A stretch of 35,681 nt of DNA. Source: Streptomyces blattellae. Lineage in GTDB: Bacteria; Actinomycetota; Actinomycetes; Streptomycetales; Streptomycetaceae. Position numbers and translations under genes: made by a program. The stretch lies in assembly GCF_009709555.1 (NCBI RefSeq), contig NZ_WJBG01000145.1:1-35681 (forward strand), given 5' to 3'. The notes under the pieces were generated by a model. The model saw nothing but the letters and a program-made list of their open reading frames with translations. It ran no database searches and had not been told where the DNA came from. Positions 1-7,772 of the stretch are shown piece after piece (the stretch's first letter is position 1; each line of letters begins with the position of its first letter).

Positions 1-38
1 GGGCAATTATCTGGGGGCGTCGGTTATGGCGGGTCGGG
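1..38 (+). repeat. Left terminal inverted repeat of the RIT element
   Basis: Read on the plus strand this begins GGGCAATTATCTGGGG and matches the reverse complement of 3319-3356 at 37 of 38 positions; the only difference is at base 17 (G here, A in the other copy). Similarity ends at base 39. The repeat may continue to the left of the window. Confidence 0.88.
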
Positions 39-137
39 TGGCTATGGCTGGCTGACGGTGGGCGGATTCGGAGAAGGGCGTCATAACGGCGGTCCTGCGC
101 GGTCTCCTTCGTAGAGGTTCCCGAAGGAGGCGCGCTC

Positions 138-1358
138 ATGGTCAAGGCAGCGACAGATGGTCGGTATCCGGTGCGGGTGTCGGGGCCGCTGGCCCTGTGG
201 GTTCATCCGTTCCGGTTGGAGTTGGTGCGGCGCGGGTTCACGCCGCGGTCCTCTCAGGATCACGCCTACGTACTGGCGGACCTGAGCCGCTGGTTGGAAC
301 GCGAGGGGCTGGCTCCGGGGCAGTTGACCGCGGAACGGGTGGGGAAATTCGTCCAGGCACGGCGGGACGCCGGGCACCGACGGTGGCTGACGGATCGGTC
401 GTTGCAGCTGATGCTCGGCTTTCTGCGGGATGCCGGTGTCATCCCGCCGCAGGAGCATGGCGCGGTCGGGGGCCCGGTCGAGGGTGTGCTGGAGGAGTTC
501 CGCGGCTATCTGCTGCGTGAGCGCCGGCTCGGCGAGCGTACGGTTCGCGGACGTGTCGACGTCGCCCGCAAGTTCCTGACAGCGCAGCTCGTCGAGGGCC
601 GGCTTCGGCTGGATGGGCTGGGCCCGGAGTCGGTGGCCGGTTTCGTCCTGGACACCTCGAAGCGGTACGCGACCGCGTCGATGAAGGTGGTGACGTCGAG
701 TCTGCGGGCACTGCTGCGGTTCTTGTTCGTGACCGCAGCCGTTGACCGGGACTTGTCCGCGGCGGTGCCGTCGGTCGCGGGATGGCGGCTGAGCCGGCTG
801 CCGTCCGGCACGGACGCGGTGCCTCTCCTGCTGGAAAGCTGTGATCGGACCACCGCATCAGGACGGCGGGACTTCGCGATTCTGCTGTTGATGGCACGGC
901 TGGGCCTGCGGGCGGTCGAGGTGACGCGGCTGTGCTTGGAGGATGTGGACTGGCGCGGTGGCGAGCTGGTGGTCCGGGGCAAGGGCGGACGGGTTGACCG
1001 GATGCCGCTGCCCGCGGATGTCGGCGCGGCGCTGGCCGACTGGCTGCGGCACGGCCGGCGGCCGTCGGCGTTCCGCGAGGTGTTCCTGCGCACCGTCGGT
1101 CCGGACGCGCCGATGGCACGGCAGTCCGTGGTCATGGTGCCGCGCTGTGCTTCGCGCCGCGCCGGCATACCGGTCGTCGCCGCGCACCAGCTGCGACACC
1201 GCGCCGCCTGCCAGGTGCTGGCCGGCGGCGGAACCCTCGGCGAGGCGGCCCAGTTGCTGCGTCACCACGGCGAGGACGCCACGGCGATCTATGCGAAGGT
1301 CGACATGGCGGCGCTGGCACCGGTCGTGCGTCCCTGGCCGACTGCGAGCGAGCGGTGA
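138..1358 (+). CDS. RIT tyrosine recombinase 1 (RitA-type)
   Basis: A 406-residue tyrosine recombinase (phage integrase family) that would cut and rejoin DNA through a 3'-phosphotyrosine intermediate. The N-terminal half carries SAM-like core-binding segments and the C-terminal half the catalytic domain. Catalytic residues can be placed: Arg258 in GLRAVEV, His350 and Arg353 in HQLRH, a late histidine in LLRHH, and the nucleophile Tyr385 in AIYAKVD. The ATG at 138 follows a strong AAGGAGG site. The stop overlaps the GTG of the next recombinase (GTGA, 1355-1358), so the three proteins are translationally coupled. First gene of the trio; intact by motif content. Confidence 0.9.
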   Translation: MVKAATDGRYPVRVSGPLALWVHPFRLELVRRGFTPRSSQDHAYVLADLSRWLEREGLAPGQLTAERVGKFVQARRDAGHRRWLTDRSLQLMLGFLRDAGVIPPQEHGAVGGPVEGVLEEFRGYLLRERRLGERTVRGRVDVARKFLTAQLVEGRLRLDGLGPESVAGFVLDTSKRYATASMKVVTSSLRALLRFLFVTAAVDRDLSAAVPSVAGWRLSRLPSGTDAVPLLLESCDRTTASGRRDFAILLLMARLGLRAVEVTRLCLEDVDWRGGELVVRGKGGRVDRMPLPADVGAALADWLRHGRRPSAFREVFLRTVGPDAPMARQSVVMVPRCASRRAGIPVVAAHQLRHRAACQVLAGGGTLGEAAQLLRHHGEDATAIYAKVDMAALAPVVRPWPTASER

Positions 1359-2284
1359 ACGGCATCCGGGACCACGCCGAACGCTATCTGGCGATCCGCC
1401 GGGGCCTGGGCTACAAACTCAAGGTCGAGGGCCGGATGCTCGGCCAGTTCGTCGGCTTCCTGGACGAGCGCGGCCACTCGCGCCTGACGGTCCGGGCCGC
1501 ACTGGAGTGGGCCGTACTGCCGGACGGCGCCGATCCGGCCTGGTGGGCGGCCAGGCTGACGGTGATCCGCGGATTCGCCCGCTTCCTGGCGGCTTTCGAT
1601 GAGCTCGTCGAGATCCCGCCGCCTGGCCTGCTGCCTCGTCGCGCCGGGCGGACGACGCCGCCGTATCTGTATTCGCAGGCGGAGATCGCCGCGCTGATCC
1701 ACGCGGCCCGGCACCTGGCCCACCCTCTTCGCGCGGCGACGTTCGAGTCCTTCATCGGGCTCATGGCCGCGACCGGTATCCGCACCGGAGAGGCGATGGG
1801 ACTGGACCGGGCCGACCCGGACCTGGATCGCGGTGTCCTGCTGGTGCGGGGGACCAAGTTCGGCAAGTCCCGGCTGGTCCCTCTGCACCCCACCACCGTC
1901 GGGCAACTCGCCGACTACCAGCGCCGACGCGACGAACTGTGTCCACGCCCGTCCACCGAGGCGTTCTTCCTGTCCGGAGCCGGGACCCGGCTCAACCACA
2001 CCAACGCGAGCAAGACCTTCACCCGGCTGCTGAAGGCAGTCGACATCACGGCCCCGCCCGGCGCGGGCACGCCTCGCCTCTACGACCTGCGCCACACGTT
2101 CGCCGTGACCACCTTGGTGAACTGGTACGCCGCCGACGCCGACGTCGCCCACCGGCTCCCGGCGCTGTCGACCTACCTCGGGCACGTCAGCCCGGCAACG
2201 ACCTACTGGTACCTGCACGCCTGCCCGCAGCTGATGACAGCCGCGGCCGAACGCCTCGACCGGACCCGGAAGGAATCACCGTGA
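1355..2284 (+). CDS. RIT tyrosine recombinase 2 (RitB-type)
   Basis: A 309-residue tyrosine recombinase, second of the trio. Visible catalytic positions are Arg143 in ATGIRTGEAM, Arg246 in YDLRHTF (the first histidine of the usual HxxR box is a tyrosine here), the histidine of LGHVSPATT, and the nucleophile Tyr286 in YWYLHA. It starts at GTG 1355 inside the GTGA overlap with the first recombinase, and its own stop makes a second GTGA overlap (2281-2284) with the third. The Tyr for His change occurs in other members of the family and need not inactivate the enzyme. It presumably works as part of a hetero-oligomeric recombination complex with its two neighbours. Confidence 0.9.
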   Translation: MNGIRDHAERYLAIRRGLGYKLKVEGRMLGQFVGFLDERGHSRLTVRAALEWAVLPDGADPAWWAARLTVIRGFARFLAAFDELVEIPPPGLLPRRAGRTTPPYLYSQAEIAALIHAARHLAHPLRAATFESFIGLMAATGIRTGEAMGLDRADPDLDRGVLLVRGTKFGKSRLVPLHPTTVGQLADYQRRRDELCPRPSTEAFFLSGAGTRLNHTNASKTFTRLLKAVDITAPPGAGTPRLYDLRHTFAVTTLVNWYAADADVAHRLPALSTYLGHVSPATTYWYLHACPQLMTAAAERLDRTRKESP

Positions 2285-3267
2285 CCACTCTGGCCCCTGT
2301 CATGCAGGGTTTCTTCACCGAGCGGCTGGCCCAGCGCCGGGTCAGTGCCCACACCGTCGCGGCTTACCGCGACACGTTCCGCCTCCTGCTGGAGTACGCC
2401 CGCAGTCAGCTCGGCCGCCCGCCGTCGGCGCTGGAACTGACCGACATCGACGCCGTGTTCGTCGGCGGCTTCCTGGATCATCTCGAACACGACCGGAACA
2501 ACAGCGTGACCACCCGAAATGCCAGACTGGCCGCGATCCACTCGCTGTTCGCCTATGCCGCCTACCGCTGCCCGGAACACGCCCTGCTGATCCAGCGCGT
2601 CCTGGCGATCCCGCAAAAGCGCCGCGACTGCACACTCGTGTGCTTCCTCAGCCACGAGGAGACCGAGGCTCTGCTGGCGGTCCCGGACCAGTCGACCCTC
2701 CTGGGACGACGTGACCACCTCCTGCTGCTGGTCGCGACACAAAGCGGACTGCGCGTCTCGGAACTGACCGCACTCACCTGCGCCGACGCCGAACTCGGCA
2801 CCGGCGCCCACCTGCGCTGCACCGGCAAAGGCCGCAAACAGCGCTGCACCCCGCTGGCGAAACCCACCGCCCGCCTCCTCCAACGATGGATCACCGCCCG
2901 CAACGCAGCCCCGGACGACCCACTGTTCCCCAACCGCGTCGGCGGCCACCTCAGCCGCGATGCCGTTGCCGACCTCCTCCGCAAGCACCTGCCCGCGGCC
3001 GCGGAACGATGCCCGACCCTGGCCGGCAAGAACGTCACCCCGCACACACTTCGCCACACGGCGGCCATGGCACTGCTGACCGCCGGCGTCGACACCTCCA
3101 CCATCGCGCTCTGGCTCGGACACGCCAGCACCAAGGCCACCGACGTCTACCTGCACGCCGACCTGGCCATGAAGGAACGCGCCCTGGCCCGCACCGCACC
3201 CCGCGACACCGCCACCAAACGCTACCGGCCCACCGACAGCCTGCTCACCTTCCTGGAGAACCTGTAG
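2281..3267 (+). CDS. RIT tyrosine recombinase 3 (RitC-type)
   Basis: A 328-residue tyrosine recombinase, third of the trio. It has a SAM-like N-terminal domain (roughly residues 5-105) and a C-terminal catalytic domain with Arg158 in SGLRVSEL, His255 and Arg258 in HTLRH, His281 in LGHAS and the nucleophile Tyr290 in DVYLHADL, the full canonical set. The GTG start at 2281 is chosen for the GTGA overlap with the upstream gene; a longer in-frame reading from about 1939 exists but lies wholly within the second recombinase and is unlikely. The stop lies about 50 bp before the right terminal repeat. Confidence 0.9.
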   Translation: MTTLAPVMQGFFTERLAQRRVSAHTVAAYRDTFRLLLEYARSQLGRPPSALELTDIDAVFVGGFLDHLEHDRNNSVTTRNARLAAIHSLFAYAAYRCPEHALLIQRVLAIPQKRRDCTLVCFLSHEETEALLAVPDQSTLLGRRDHLLLLVATQSGLRVSELTALTCADAELGTGAHLRCTGKGRKQRCTPLAKPTARLLQRWITARNAAPDDPLFPNRVGGHLSRDAVADLLRKHLPAAAERCPTLAGKNVTPHTLRHTAAMALLTAGVDTSTIALWLGHASTKATDVYLHADLAMKERALARTAPRDTATKRYRPTDSLLTFLENL

Positions 3268-3318
3268 TTATCACCGGCCTCAGCCCCTGCGGCACCGCCA
3301 TCCATCAGCTCTCATTGG

Positions 3319-3382
3319 CCCGACCCGCCATAACCGACGTCCCCAGATAATTGCCCTTATCCCGGCACCGGGATAAGGGCAA
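3319..3382 (-). repeat. Right terminal inverted repeat of RIT element plus junction palindrome
   Basis: Positions 3319-3356 are the inverted partner of 1-38. Overlapping its outer end is a separate palindrome: TTGCCCTTATCCCGG (3351-3365), a 2-base centre CA, then the exact reverse complement (3368-3382). The right half of that palindrome is readable as transposase coding sequence (RDKGKQ), so it belongs to the interrupted IS, while the left half joins the RIT end. The palindrome may be a target preference or a copy of target sequence carried by the element. Confidence 0.8.
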
Positions 3383-3809
3383 GCAGATCAACGGCCGCAA
3401 GCGGCACGTCGTGGTCGACACCCTCGGCCTGCTGCTGGGCGTGATGGTCACCAGCGCCGATGTCGGCGACCGCGCCGCCGCGCAAGTCCTGCTGGCGCGG
3501 GTGGCCAACGCGCACCACCGCCTCGCCCTCATCTGGGCCGACGGCGGCTACACGGGCAGCCTCGTCGAGCACTGCCTGGCCGCCTGCGCGCTGGTGCTGG
3601 CGATCGTCAAGCGCAGCGACGACCAGAAAGGCTTCGTGGTGCTGCCCAAGCGGTGGATCGTCGAGCGTCTCTTCGCCCACCTCATGCGCAGCCGCCGCCT
3701 GGTGCGCGATGTCGAGCGCCGCACCGCCAGTGCCGAGGCGATGCTCTACTGGTCGATGACCATGGTCATGACCCGCCGCCTGGCCGGGCCACACCGCGGG
3801 CGGGCGTGA
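3357..3809 (+). pseudogene. IS5-family transposase, 3' fragment
   Basis: The reading frame encodes the C-terminal part of a DDE transposase of the IS5 type. The signature begins at about 3369 with RDKGKQINGRKRHVVVDTLG, followed by the second catalytic aspartate in LIWADGGYTG and the catalytic glutamate in RWIVERLFAHL with its downstream RSRRLVRDVE. The N-terminal part, including the first aspartate, is missing because the RIT element lies directly upstream. An ATG at 3351 opens the frame, but it lies in the RIT end and is not a native start. The fragment cannot be an active transposase. Its 3' end overlaps the convergent gene at 3766-4344. Confidence 0.85.
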
Positions 3810-4344
3810 ACCGGCCCGGCGCCGGCTCGGCCAGCCAGCCGCGCGCGACCAGGCGTTTCGCCTTCGACCGCAGCGCCTCCACCCGCGCCGGCACCACGTC
3901 CATGCCGAACGCCGCGGCCATTTCCTGGCAGGTCACCGGCCCCTGCCCGAGCCGGACCTGGTCGGCCCCCAGCTGCAGGATGCGCTGGTAGTCCACCGAC
4001 AGCGCCGACCAGTCAAGTCCCTCGCGCCACATGGGCACCTGAGCCTTCGGCTTCGCCGCCTGCGGCGCCTGCGGTGCCGTTCCGCCCCGCCCCTCGGCGG
4101 TTGGCGCTGCCTGGTCGACCCGGGTGTGGTCCTGCTCCGTCTCGCTCTCCGGGGCCAGCACTTCGCCGACCTTCGAGCGGGCGATGGCCCACTCCTGCCA
4201 TTCCCGCTCGGCCACGGCCAGCTCGGCCTGGACGCGGTCGGCCTCCTCCCGCAGCTCGTCCACCCGACGGCGAGCACCCAGCTCGCGCTGTTCCAGCAGC
4301 CCGACCACCGACGGCATCCACGACCCCCACAGCAGCGACGACAT
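3766..4344 (-). CDS. Coiled-coil hypothetical protein associated with IS copies
   Basis: A 192-residue protein of unknown function. Residues 15-65 form a charged, heptad-like coiled coil (EQREL, RRVDELREEADRVQAELAVAEREWQEW); residues 65-105 are a low-complexity Ala/Pro/Gln linker; residues 108-185 look like a winged-helix-like domain (DWSALSVDYQRILQLG, then CQEMAAAFGMDVVPARVEALRSKAKRLVARGWL). I recall similar proteins next to transposases in Streptomyces, so it may be an IS passenger or accessory protein; this is not proven. It is convergent with and overlaps the transposase fragment by 44 bp. The start ATG at 4344 has no clear Shine-Dalgarno sequence and the first 14 residues are atypical, so the N-terminus could be altered. 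Confidence 0.6.
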   Translation of the reverse strand: MSSLLWGSWMPSVVGLLEQRELGARRRVDELREEADRVQAELAVAEREWQEWAIARSKVGEVLAPESETEQDHTRVDQAAPTAEGRGGTAPQAPQAAKPKAQVPMWREGLDWSALSVDYQRILQLGADQVRLGQGPVTCQEMAAAFGMDVVPARVEALRSKAKRLVARGWLAEPAPGRFTPARGVARPGGGS

Positions 4345-4428
4345 GACAAGCCGTCACTCCCACCCGATCACCGACCCTATGCCCCACCAGCGAAAACGCA
4401 GTCCTCAAGTCCGGAAAGACAACAGCTT

Positions 4429-5106
4429 CTAACGCAGGCCGTCGAGCAAGTCCTGGCGTGCGGTGCCAGGCTTCGGCGGCTCGGCGTCGCGCGACCCGAG
4501 GGACCGTATCCGTATGGTCAGCAGGAGCGGCAGGGACAGTGCAATGAACATGCCGGCGGCAGTGAACGCGGCGGCAGGTCCACCGAGTCCCATGGCGAGG
4601 CCGCCGATCGGCGGGCCCGCGATCTGGCTGAGGCGCATCGACAGCGAGCGCATGCCAGTGACACGGGCCAGCTGGTCAGGGCTGGTGATCCGTGCTGGGA
4701 GGGCACCGACAGCGGGTACGAACAGCGCGTCCACGGCGCCGAAAACGAGCGCCACCGCGACCAGGATCCACAAAGCCGGTGCCGTCAGCGCGATTCCGGA
4801 GGCCACCGCCAGGATGAGGAGGCAGCGCAGCGTGTCGCTGCCGAGAATCACCCGGCGGGGGTCGAACCGGTCGGCCACCACGCCCCCGCCGAGCATGAGT
4901 AACGCTCGTGGTAATACCCCTGAGGCCATGACGAGGCCGACTTCGGCAGGGCCCGCGGCCTTCTGGGCGGACCAGCCCAGGGCGACGAAGTACACGCTGT
5001 CGCCGATGAGGGAGACGGTGTATGCGGTGAGCCAGCGCAGCACGTTGCCGTCGCGGTGAGCCGGTGTGGTGGCGCGTTCGGGCAGGGCTGTCCTTGTGGT
5101 GGCCAT
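4429..5106 (-). pseudogene. MFS transporter, N-terminal half only
   Basis: The 225-residue product has six predicted membrane segments and the MFS loop 2-3 motif (GGGVVADRFDPRRVIL), but family members are about 400-420 residues. The frame ends with RQDLLDGLR and a stop; in related transporters this is the central loop just before the second six-helix bundle. The C-terminal half has been removed, most simply by the IS insertion whose remains occupy 3357 to about 4430. The gene follows the ArsR-like regulator by 33 bp on the same strand, so it was probably the efflux pump controlled by that regulator. A half transporter is unlikely to work. Confidence 0.82.
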
Positions 5107-5139
5107 GGAGGGCTCCAGTAAGTCGGGAACTCGGCTGTG

Positions 5140-5733
5140 TCAGGGCCGGAAGGGAAAGCCGTAGAGGTGCACGGACACGTGCTCGCGATCCTCGGTGTCG
5201 CCTGCCGCCTTGGCCGCCTTTCCGCGATCCCGCCAGCGCCGGGCCAGCGCCTCAAGTTCGTCACTCATCTCGGCGAGTTCGACCGGGGTGAGGTCGAGCA
5301 GCCACTCGGAGCTGAAGGCCGCATCGGTCCACGCCTTGCCCCAGGCGGACTTCTGGTCGAGATACGTGCGGTACTGGGCAACGCGGGTGTCGAAGATTCC
5401 TCGGGTCACCGCGACGACGGCGGAGGCGCCCTCGGGAGTGTCCGCGAAATCTGAGTCGCGGAAGCCCCAGCCCTCCTCGGACGCCACCTGCCACCACCGC
5501 TCGCGGCCGTCGGAGCCCTGGCCGCTCGCCTTGGTCACGAAGCCGTGCTCGGCCAGCTTGCGCAGGTGGTAGCTGACCAGCGACGGCGTCTCGTCGACAT
5601 GCTCGGCGAGTTGAGAGGAGGTCGCGGTGCCCGCGGCGTACAGCAGCCGGTACAGCTGCATCCGCAGAGGGTTCATGAACGCCCTCAGCCGTGACAGGTC
5701 GGTGATCTGCTCAGGCTCGTGCTTCGGTCGCAT
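5140..5733 (-). CDS. ArsR-like winged-helix transcriptional regulator
   Basis: A 197-residue DNA-binding regulator. Residues 10-85 form a winged helix of the HTH_20/ArsR type (LSRLRAFMNPLRMQLYRLL, TSSQLAEHVDETPSLVSYHL recognition region, then RKLAEHGFV). The rest is a predicted helical effector domain rich in Trp (RERWWQVASEEGWGF). The frame is open a further 123 codons upstream, but I take the ATG at 5733 because the HTH starts there at the usual distance and a -10-like TATGGT lies six bases before it (5740-5745 on the minus strand), which indicates a leaderless message. It sits just upstream of the broken MFS gene and probably regulated it. Confidence 0.83.
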   Translation of the reverse strand: MRPKHEPEQITDLSRLRAFMNPLRMQLYRLLYAAGTATSSQLAEHVDETPSLVSYHLRKLAEHGFVTKASGQGSDGRERWWQVASEEGWGFRDSDFADTPEGASAVVAVTRGIFDTRVAQYRTYLDQKSAWGKAWTDAAFSSEWLLDLTPVELAEMSDELEALARRWRDRGKAAKAAGDTEDREHVSVHLYGFPFRP

Positions 5734-5745
5734 GCCCGCACCATA

Positions 5746-6012
5746 GATATGAAGCAGAAATTTCGCAATAACTCCTTCAGAGTTGCGCGGCGGAAGGAGG
5801 GCTCGGCCCCGGGGTGTGGATGCGCCCGGACTGGATCCGCTTGGCCGCTGGGGCCGGAGGTCGTTGCTGGCTGCTTCCGGAGCGGACATGCCCGTGACGT
5901 CGGCGATCGCCGCCGCCGGGCCAGCTGAGGCGTAGTGGCGGTTTCGCTCCAGCGTTCCTTGAATCTCCGAGGCCCCCTTGCCCGGAATATTAGGTCGTGC
6001 TAATTTTTTGCG
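5746..6012. other. Intergenic region between divergent regulator and toxin genes
   Basis: No gene is supported in this gap of about 270 bases. The minus-strand frame stays open through it, but its sequence has no recognisable domain and codon bias is weak. It must hold the divergent promoters of the ArsR-like regulator and the toxin-antitoxin pair. Around 5770-5785 there is an imperfect dyad (GCAATAACTC and GAGTTGC) that could be an operator for the regulator. Confidence 0.5.
5989..6006 (+). promoter_or_regulatory. Promoter/operator of the toxin-antitoxin operon
   Basis: ATTAG-N6-CTAAT is a perfect 5-bp dyad at 5989-6004. It overlaps TAATTT (6001-6006), a -10-like hexamer six bases before the GTG at 6013. 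A dyad on the -10 is what autoregulation by the HTH antitoxin would need. No Shine-Dalgarno sequence precedes the GTG, so the message is probably leaderless. Confidence 0.5.
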
Positions 6013-6411
6013 GTGGCCGAACCCTATGAGCTGCGGTTCTTTGAAGATGTGCTGGACTGGATCAAGACGCTTGCCAAGGAGGACCCGGACAGTCACCTTC
6101 ATGTCATAGCCGCTCTGGAACGGCTCCAGGAGGTGGGTCCGGCGCTTCGCCGTCCGACGGTCGGCGCGATCGAGAAAAGTCGCTACCGGAACATGCGGGA
6201 GCTGCGTCCGCGTAGCGGCGGGACGGTGAGCATCCGGATGCTGTTCGTCTTCGACCCCGAACGTCGGGCCATCTTCCTGGTGGCGGGCAACAAGGCGGCC
6301 GGGCGGCAGTGGGCAGCCTGGTATCCCAGGGCGGTCAAGGAAGCGGACGACAAGTACACGGCTTACCTTGAAGCGCTGGAGCAGGAGAAGAAGGAGGGAC
6401 AGGGCAGATGA
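6013..6411 (+). CDS. HigB/RelE-family (Gp49-like) toxin
   Basis: A 132-residue protein with the fold signature of phage Gp49-like/HigB toxins, ribosome-dependent mRNA interferases. The N-terminus (ELRFFEDVLDWIKTLAKED) and the core RNMRELRP...SIRMLFVFDPERRAIFLVAGNKA match the family pattern, with conserved basic residues in the RYRNMREL strand. The tail is a charged helix (YLEALEQEKKEGQGR). It starts at GTG 6013 without a ribosome-binding site. The stop overlaps the ATG of the antitoxin by 4 bp (ATGA, 6408-6411). Toxin-first order is typical of higBA. Activity is inferred from family only. Confidence 0.85.
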   Translation: MAEPYELRFFEDVLDWIKTLAKEDPDSHLHVIAALERLQEVGPALRRPTVGAIEKSRYRNMRELRPRSGGTVSIRMLFVFDPERRAIFLVAGNKAAGRQWAAWYPRAVKEADDKYTAYLEALEQEKKEGQGR

Positions 6412-6713
6412 AACTCGGCACCATGGCCGACCTGACGGCCGACATCACCCCCGAGAAGCGCGAGCGCATCGATGCCATCAAGGCGGAGATGGTCGACGCC
6501 GAGCGGGGGCACGAACTGGCCGCTCTCCGTAAGGCACAAGGCTTCACACAGGTCCAGGTCGCCAAGGCCATGGGGGTCACCCAGGGGCGGGTCAGCCAGA
6601 TCGAGCGGGGCCTCGCCCGCCTGGACACCTCGACCATGGCCGCATACCTGCACGCGATCGGCGGCGAGCTGACCATAACGGCCACGGTGGGAAATCTCTC
6701 CGTGAAGCTGTAG
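6408..6713 (+). CDS. XRE-family HTH antitoxin (HigA-like)
   Basis: A 101-residue protein. A short N-terminal helix, probably the toxin-contacting part, leads into an XRE helix-turn-helix at about residues 36-92 (ELAALRKAQGFTQVQVAKAM, then GVTQGRVSQIERGLARLD). Such antitoxins neutralise the toxin by direct binding and repress the operon through the dyad at its promoter. Translation is coupled to the toxin through the ATGA overlap. The gene ends shortly before a gap of about 270 bases with a strong terminator. Confidence 0.87.
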   Translation: MKLGTMADLTADITPEKRERIDAIKAEMVDAERGHELAALRKAQGFTQVQVAKAMGVTQGRVSQIERGLARLDTSTMAAYLHAIGGELTITATVGNLSVKL

Positions 6714-6987
6714 GAGGCAGAACCACCGCCTGGATGCGGTGACCGGCGAGCGCTTCTCTGCGGTGGGAAACGATCTACGTGAGCGCGGGAAACGATCAGC
6801 ACCGACTGGGGAATCTGCCCTGGCTACCGACTTTCGTCGGTGCCCCACCAGACGAAAGCCCCGTAGGTCTCGGACCTGCGGGGCTTCTGCGTTCTCTGGT
6901 GCGCTCCCCGGATGGGTGGGACGAGGGGCCGCGGGTGAGAGGACAATCACACCGCGGACTCGCCCTCTGGGCGCCCCTCGAAGGCCG
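6714..6987. other. Intergenic region after the toxin-antitoxin pair
   Basis: No coding sequence is supported. The region holds a direct repeat GGGAAACGATC (6765-6775 and 6787-6797), a small hairpin ACCGAC-TTTC-GTCGGT (6826-6841) and the terminator at 6857-6885. Confidence 0.6.
6857..6885. terminator. Bidirectional intrinsic terminator
   Basis: A 13-bp stem (AGCCCCGTAGGTC with GACCTGCGGGGCT, one G-T pair) closes a 3-base loop TCG. It lies between the convergent antitoxin (ending 6713) and azoreductase (ending 6988) genes and would serve both. Confidence 0.85.
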
Positions 6988-7641
6988 TTACGCGGCGAAG
7001 CGCTGGGCCAGTTGCTTGGCCTTGGCGGCGGCGTCGTCGAGGGCTCGTTCGCGGGAGGCCTCGAAGAGGGGGACCAACTCGGCCATCGCCGGGTTGTGCG
7101 GGGCCATGGTGAGTTCCGGGACGATGAAGTCGAGGTCCATGCCGAGGGTGTCGGCGAAGACCGCCGACAGATAGTTCTGTACGTACTCGTAGCCCTCGCG
7201 CGGGGTTCCGGGGGCGTAGGAGCCGCCGCGGCTGGCGATCACGGTGACCGGGGTGCCCTTGATCTTCGAGTCCTCGGTGGCCGCGGTGCGGCCCATCAGG
7301 ATCACGTGGTCCAGCCAGGCCTTCAGGGTGGACGGGATCGCGAAGTTGTACATCGGGGCGCCGATCAGCACGGCGTCCGCCTGCTCCAGTTCCTCGATCA
7401 GCTGCAGGCGCCCCGCAAAAGCGGCTGCCTGCTCGGGGCTGTGCGCGGCCGGGTCGGCGAAGCCGGCGGTGTGGGCGTCGGCCGTGATGTGCGGCACGGG
7501 GTCCACGGACAGATCGCGGTAGATCACCGTGCCCTCGGGGTGCTGTTCCTCCCAGGTCTTGCGGAAGGCGTCCGTGACGGCGCGGGACGCGGAGGCTCCG
7601 CTGGGGAACACGGACGAGTCGATGTGGAGGAGCGTGGCCAT
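6988..7641 (-). CDS. azoR: FMN-dependent NADH:quinone oxidoreductase / azoreductase
   Basis: A 217-residue flavodoxin-fold enzyme of the AzoR type, which uses NADH and FMN for two-electron reduction of quinones and azo compounds. Seen: the N-terminal strand MATLLHIDSSVFPSGASASR with the phosphate-binding loop; PMYNFAIPSTLKAWLDHV, the conserved flavin-contact segment; SRGGSY, the second flavin loop; and the C-terminal helix. I use the ATG at 7641 (MATLLHID) because GGAG lies upstream at a suitable distance, rather than an ATG four codons earlier. It is divergent from an HxlR-type regulator across about 130 bp holding a clear palindrome, an arrangement seen for azoreductases that answer to quinone or diamide stress. 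Confidence 0.92.
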   Translation of the reverse strand: MATLLHIDSSVFPSGASASRAVTDAFRKTWEEQHPEGTVIYRDLSVDPVPHITADAHTAGFADPAAHSPEQAAAFAGRLQLIEELEQADAVLIGAPMYNFAIPSTLKAWLDHVILMGRTAATEDSKIKGTPVTVIASRGGSYAPGTPREGYEYVQNYLSAVFADTLGMDLDFIVPELTMAPHNPAMAELVPLFEASRERALDDAAAKAKQLAQRFAA

Positions 7642-7700
7642 GGGGATCTCCAAGAAGACAAGAAGAGCGGTGCCCGCACGGAATGACGGGCTAAGTTTCC

Positions 7701-7731
7701 GTACTCAACTATGGATAACATAGTTACTTAC
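7701..7731. promoter_or_regulatory. Operator palindrome between azoR and the HxlR gene
   Basis: AACTATG-GATAA-CATAGTT is a perfect 7-bp dyad at 7707-7725. Symmetry continues outward imperfectly to GTA and TAC at 7701-7731. The AT-rich dyad midway between divergent genes is the likely HxlR binding site. Confidence 0.75.
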
Positions 7732-7772
7732 TTTCTTTCATCCCGGAATGTCGAGGGCAGTACCCTGAGCCC

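Larger units (their letters stand above)
1..3356 (+). mobile_element. RIT (recombinase-in-trio) element
   Basis: Three tyrosine recombinase genes in the same direction overlap one another by 4 bp and are enclosed by inverted repeats (1-38 and 3319-3356, 37 of 38 positions identical). This is the defining layout of recombinase-in-trio elements, in which three different tyrosine recombinases form one operon between terminal repeats. The right end abuts a truncated IS5-type transposase, so the element inserted into an older IS. The left end coincides with the first base of the window, so the left repeat may extend further and the left part of the split IS is not visible. No cargo gene is present. 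The boundary to a few bases is inferred. Confidence 0.85.

Noticed and set aside
5734..6102. N-terminal extension of the ArsR-like regulator by 123 residues
   Set aside because: No homology-like content, no ribosome-binding site, and it would cover the divergent promoter region.
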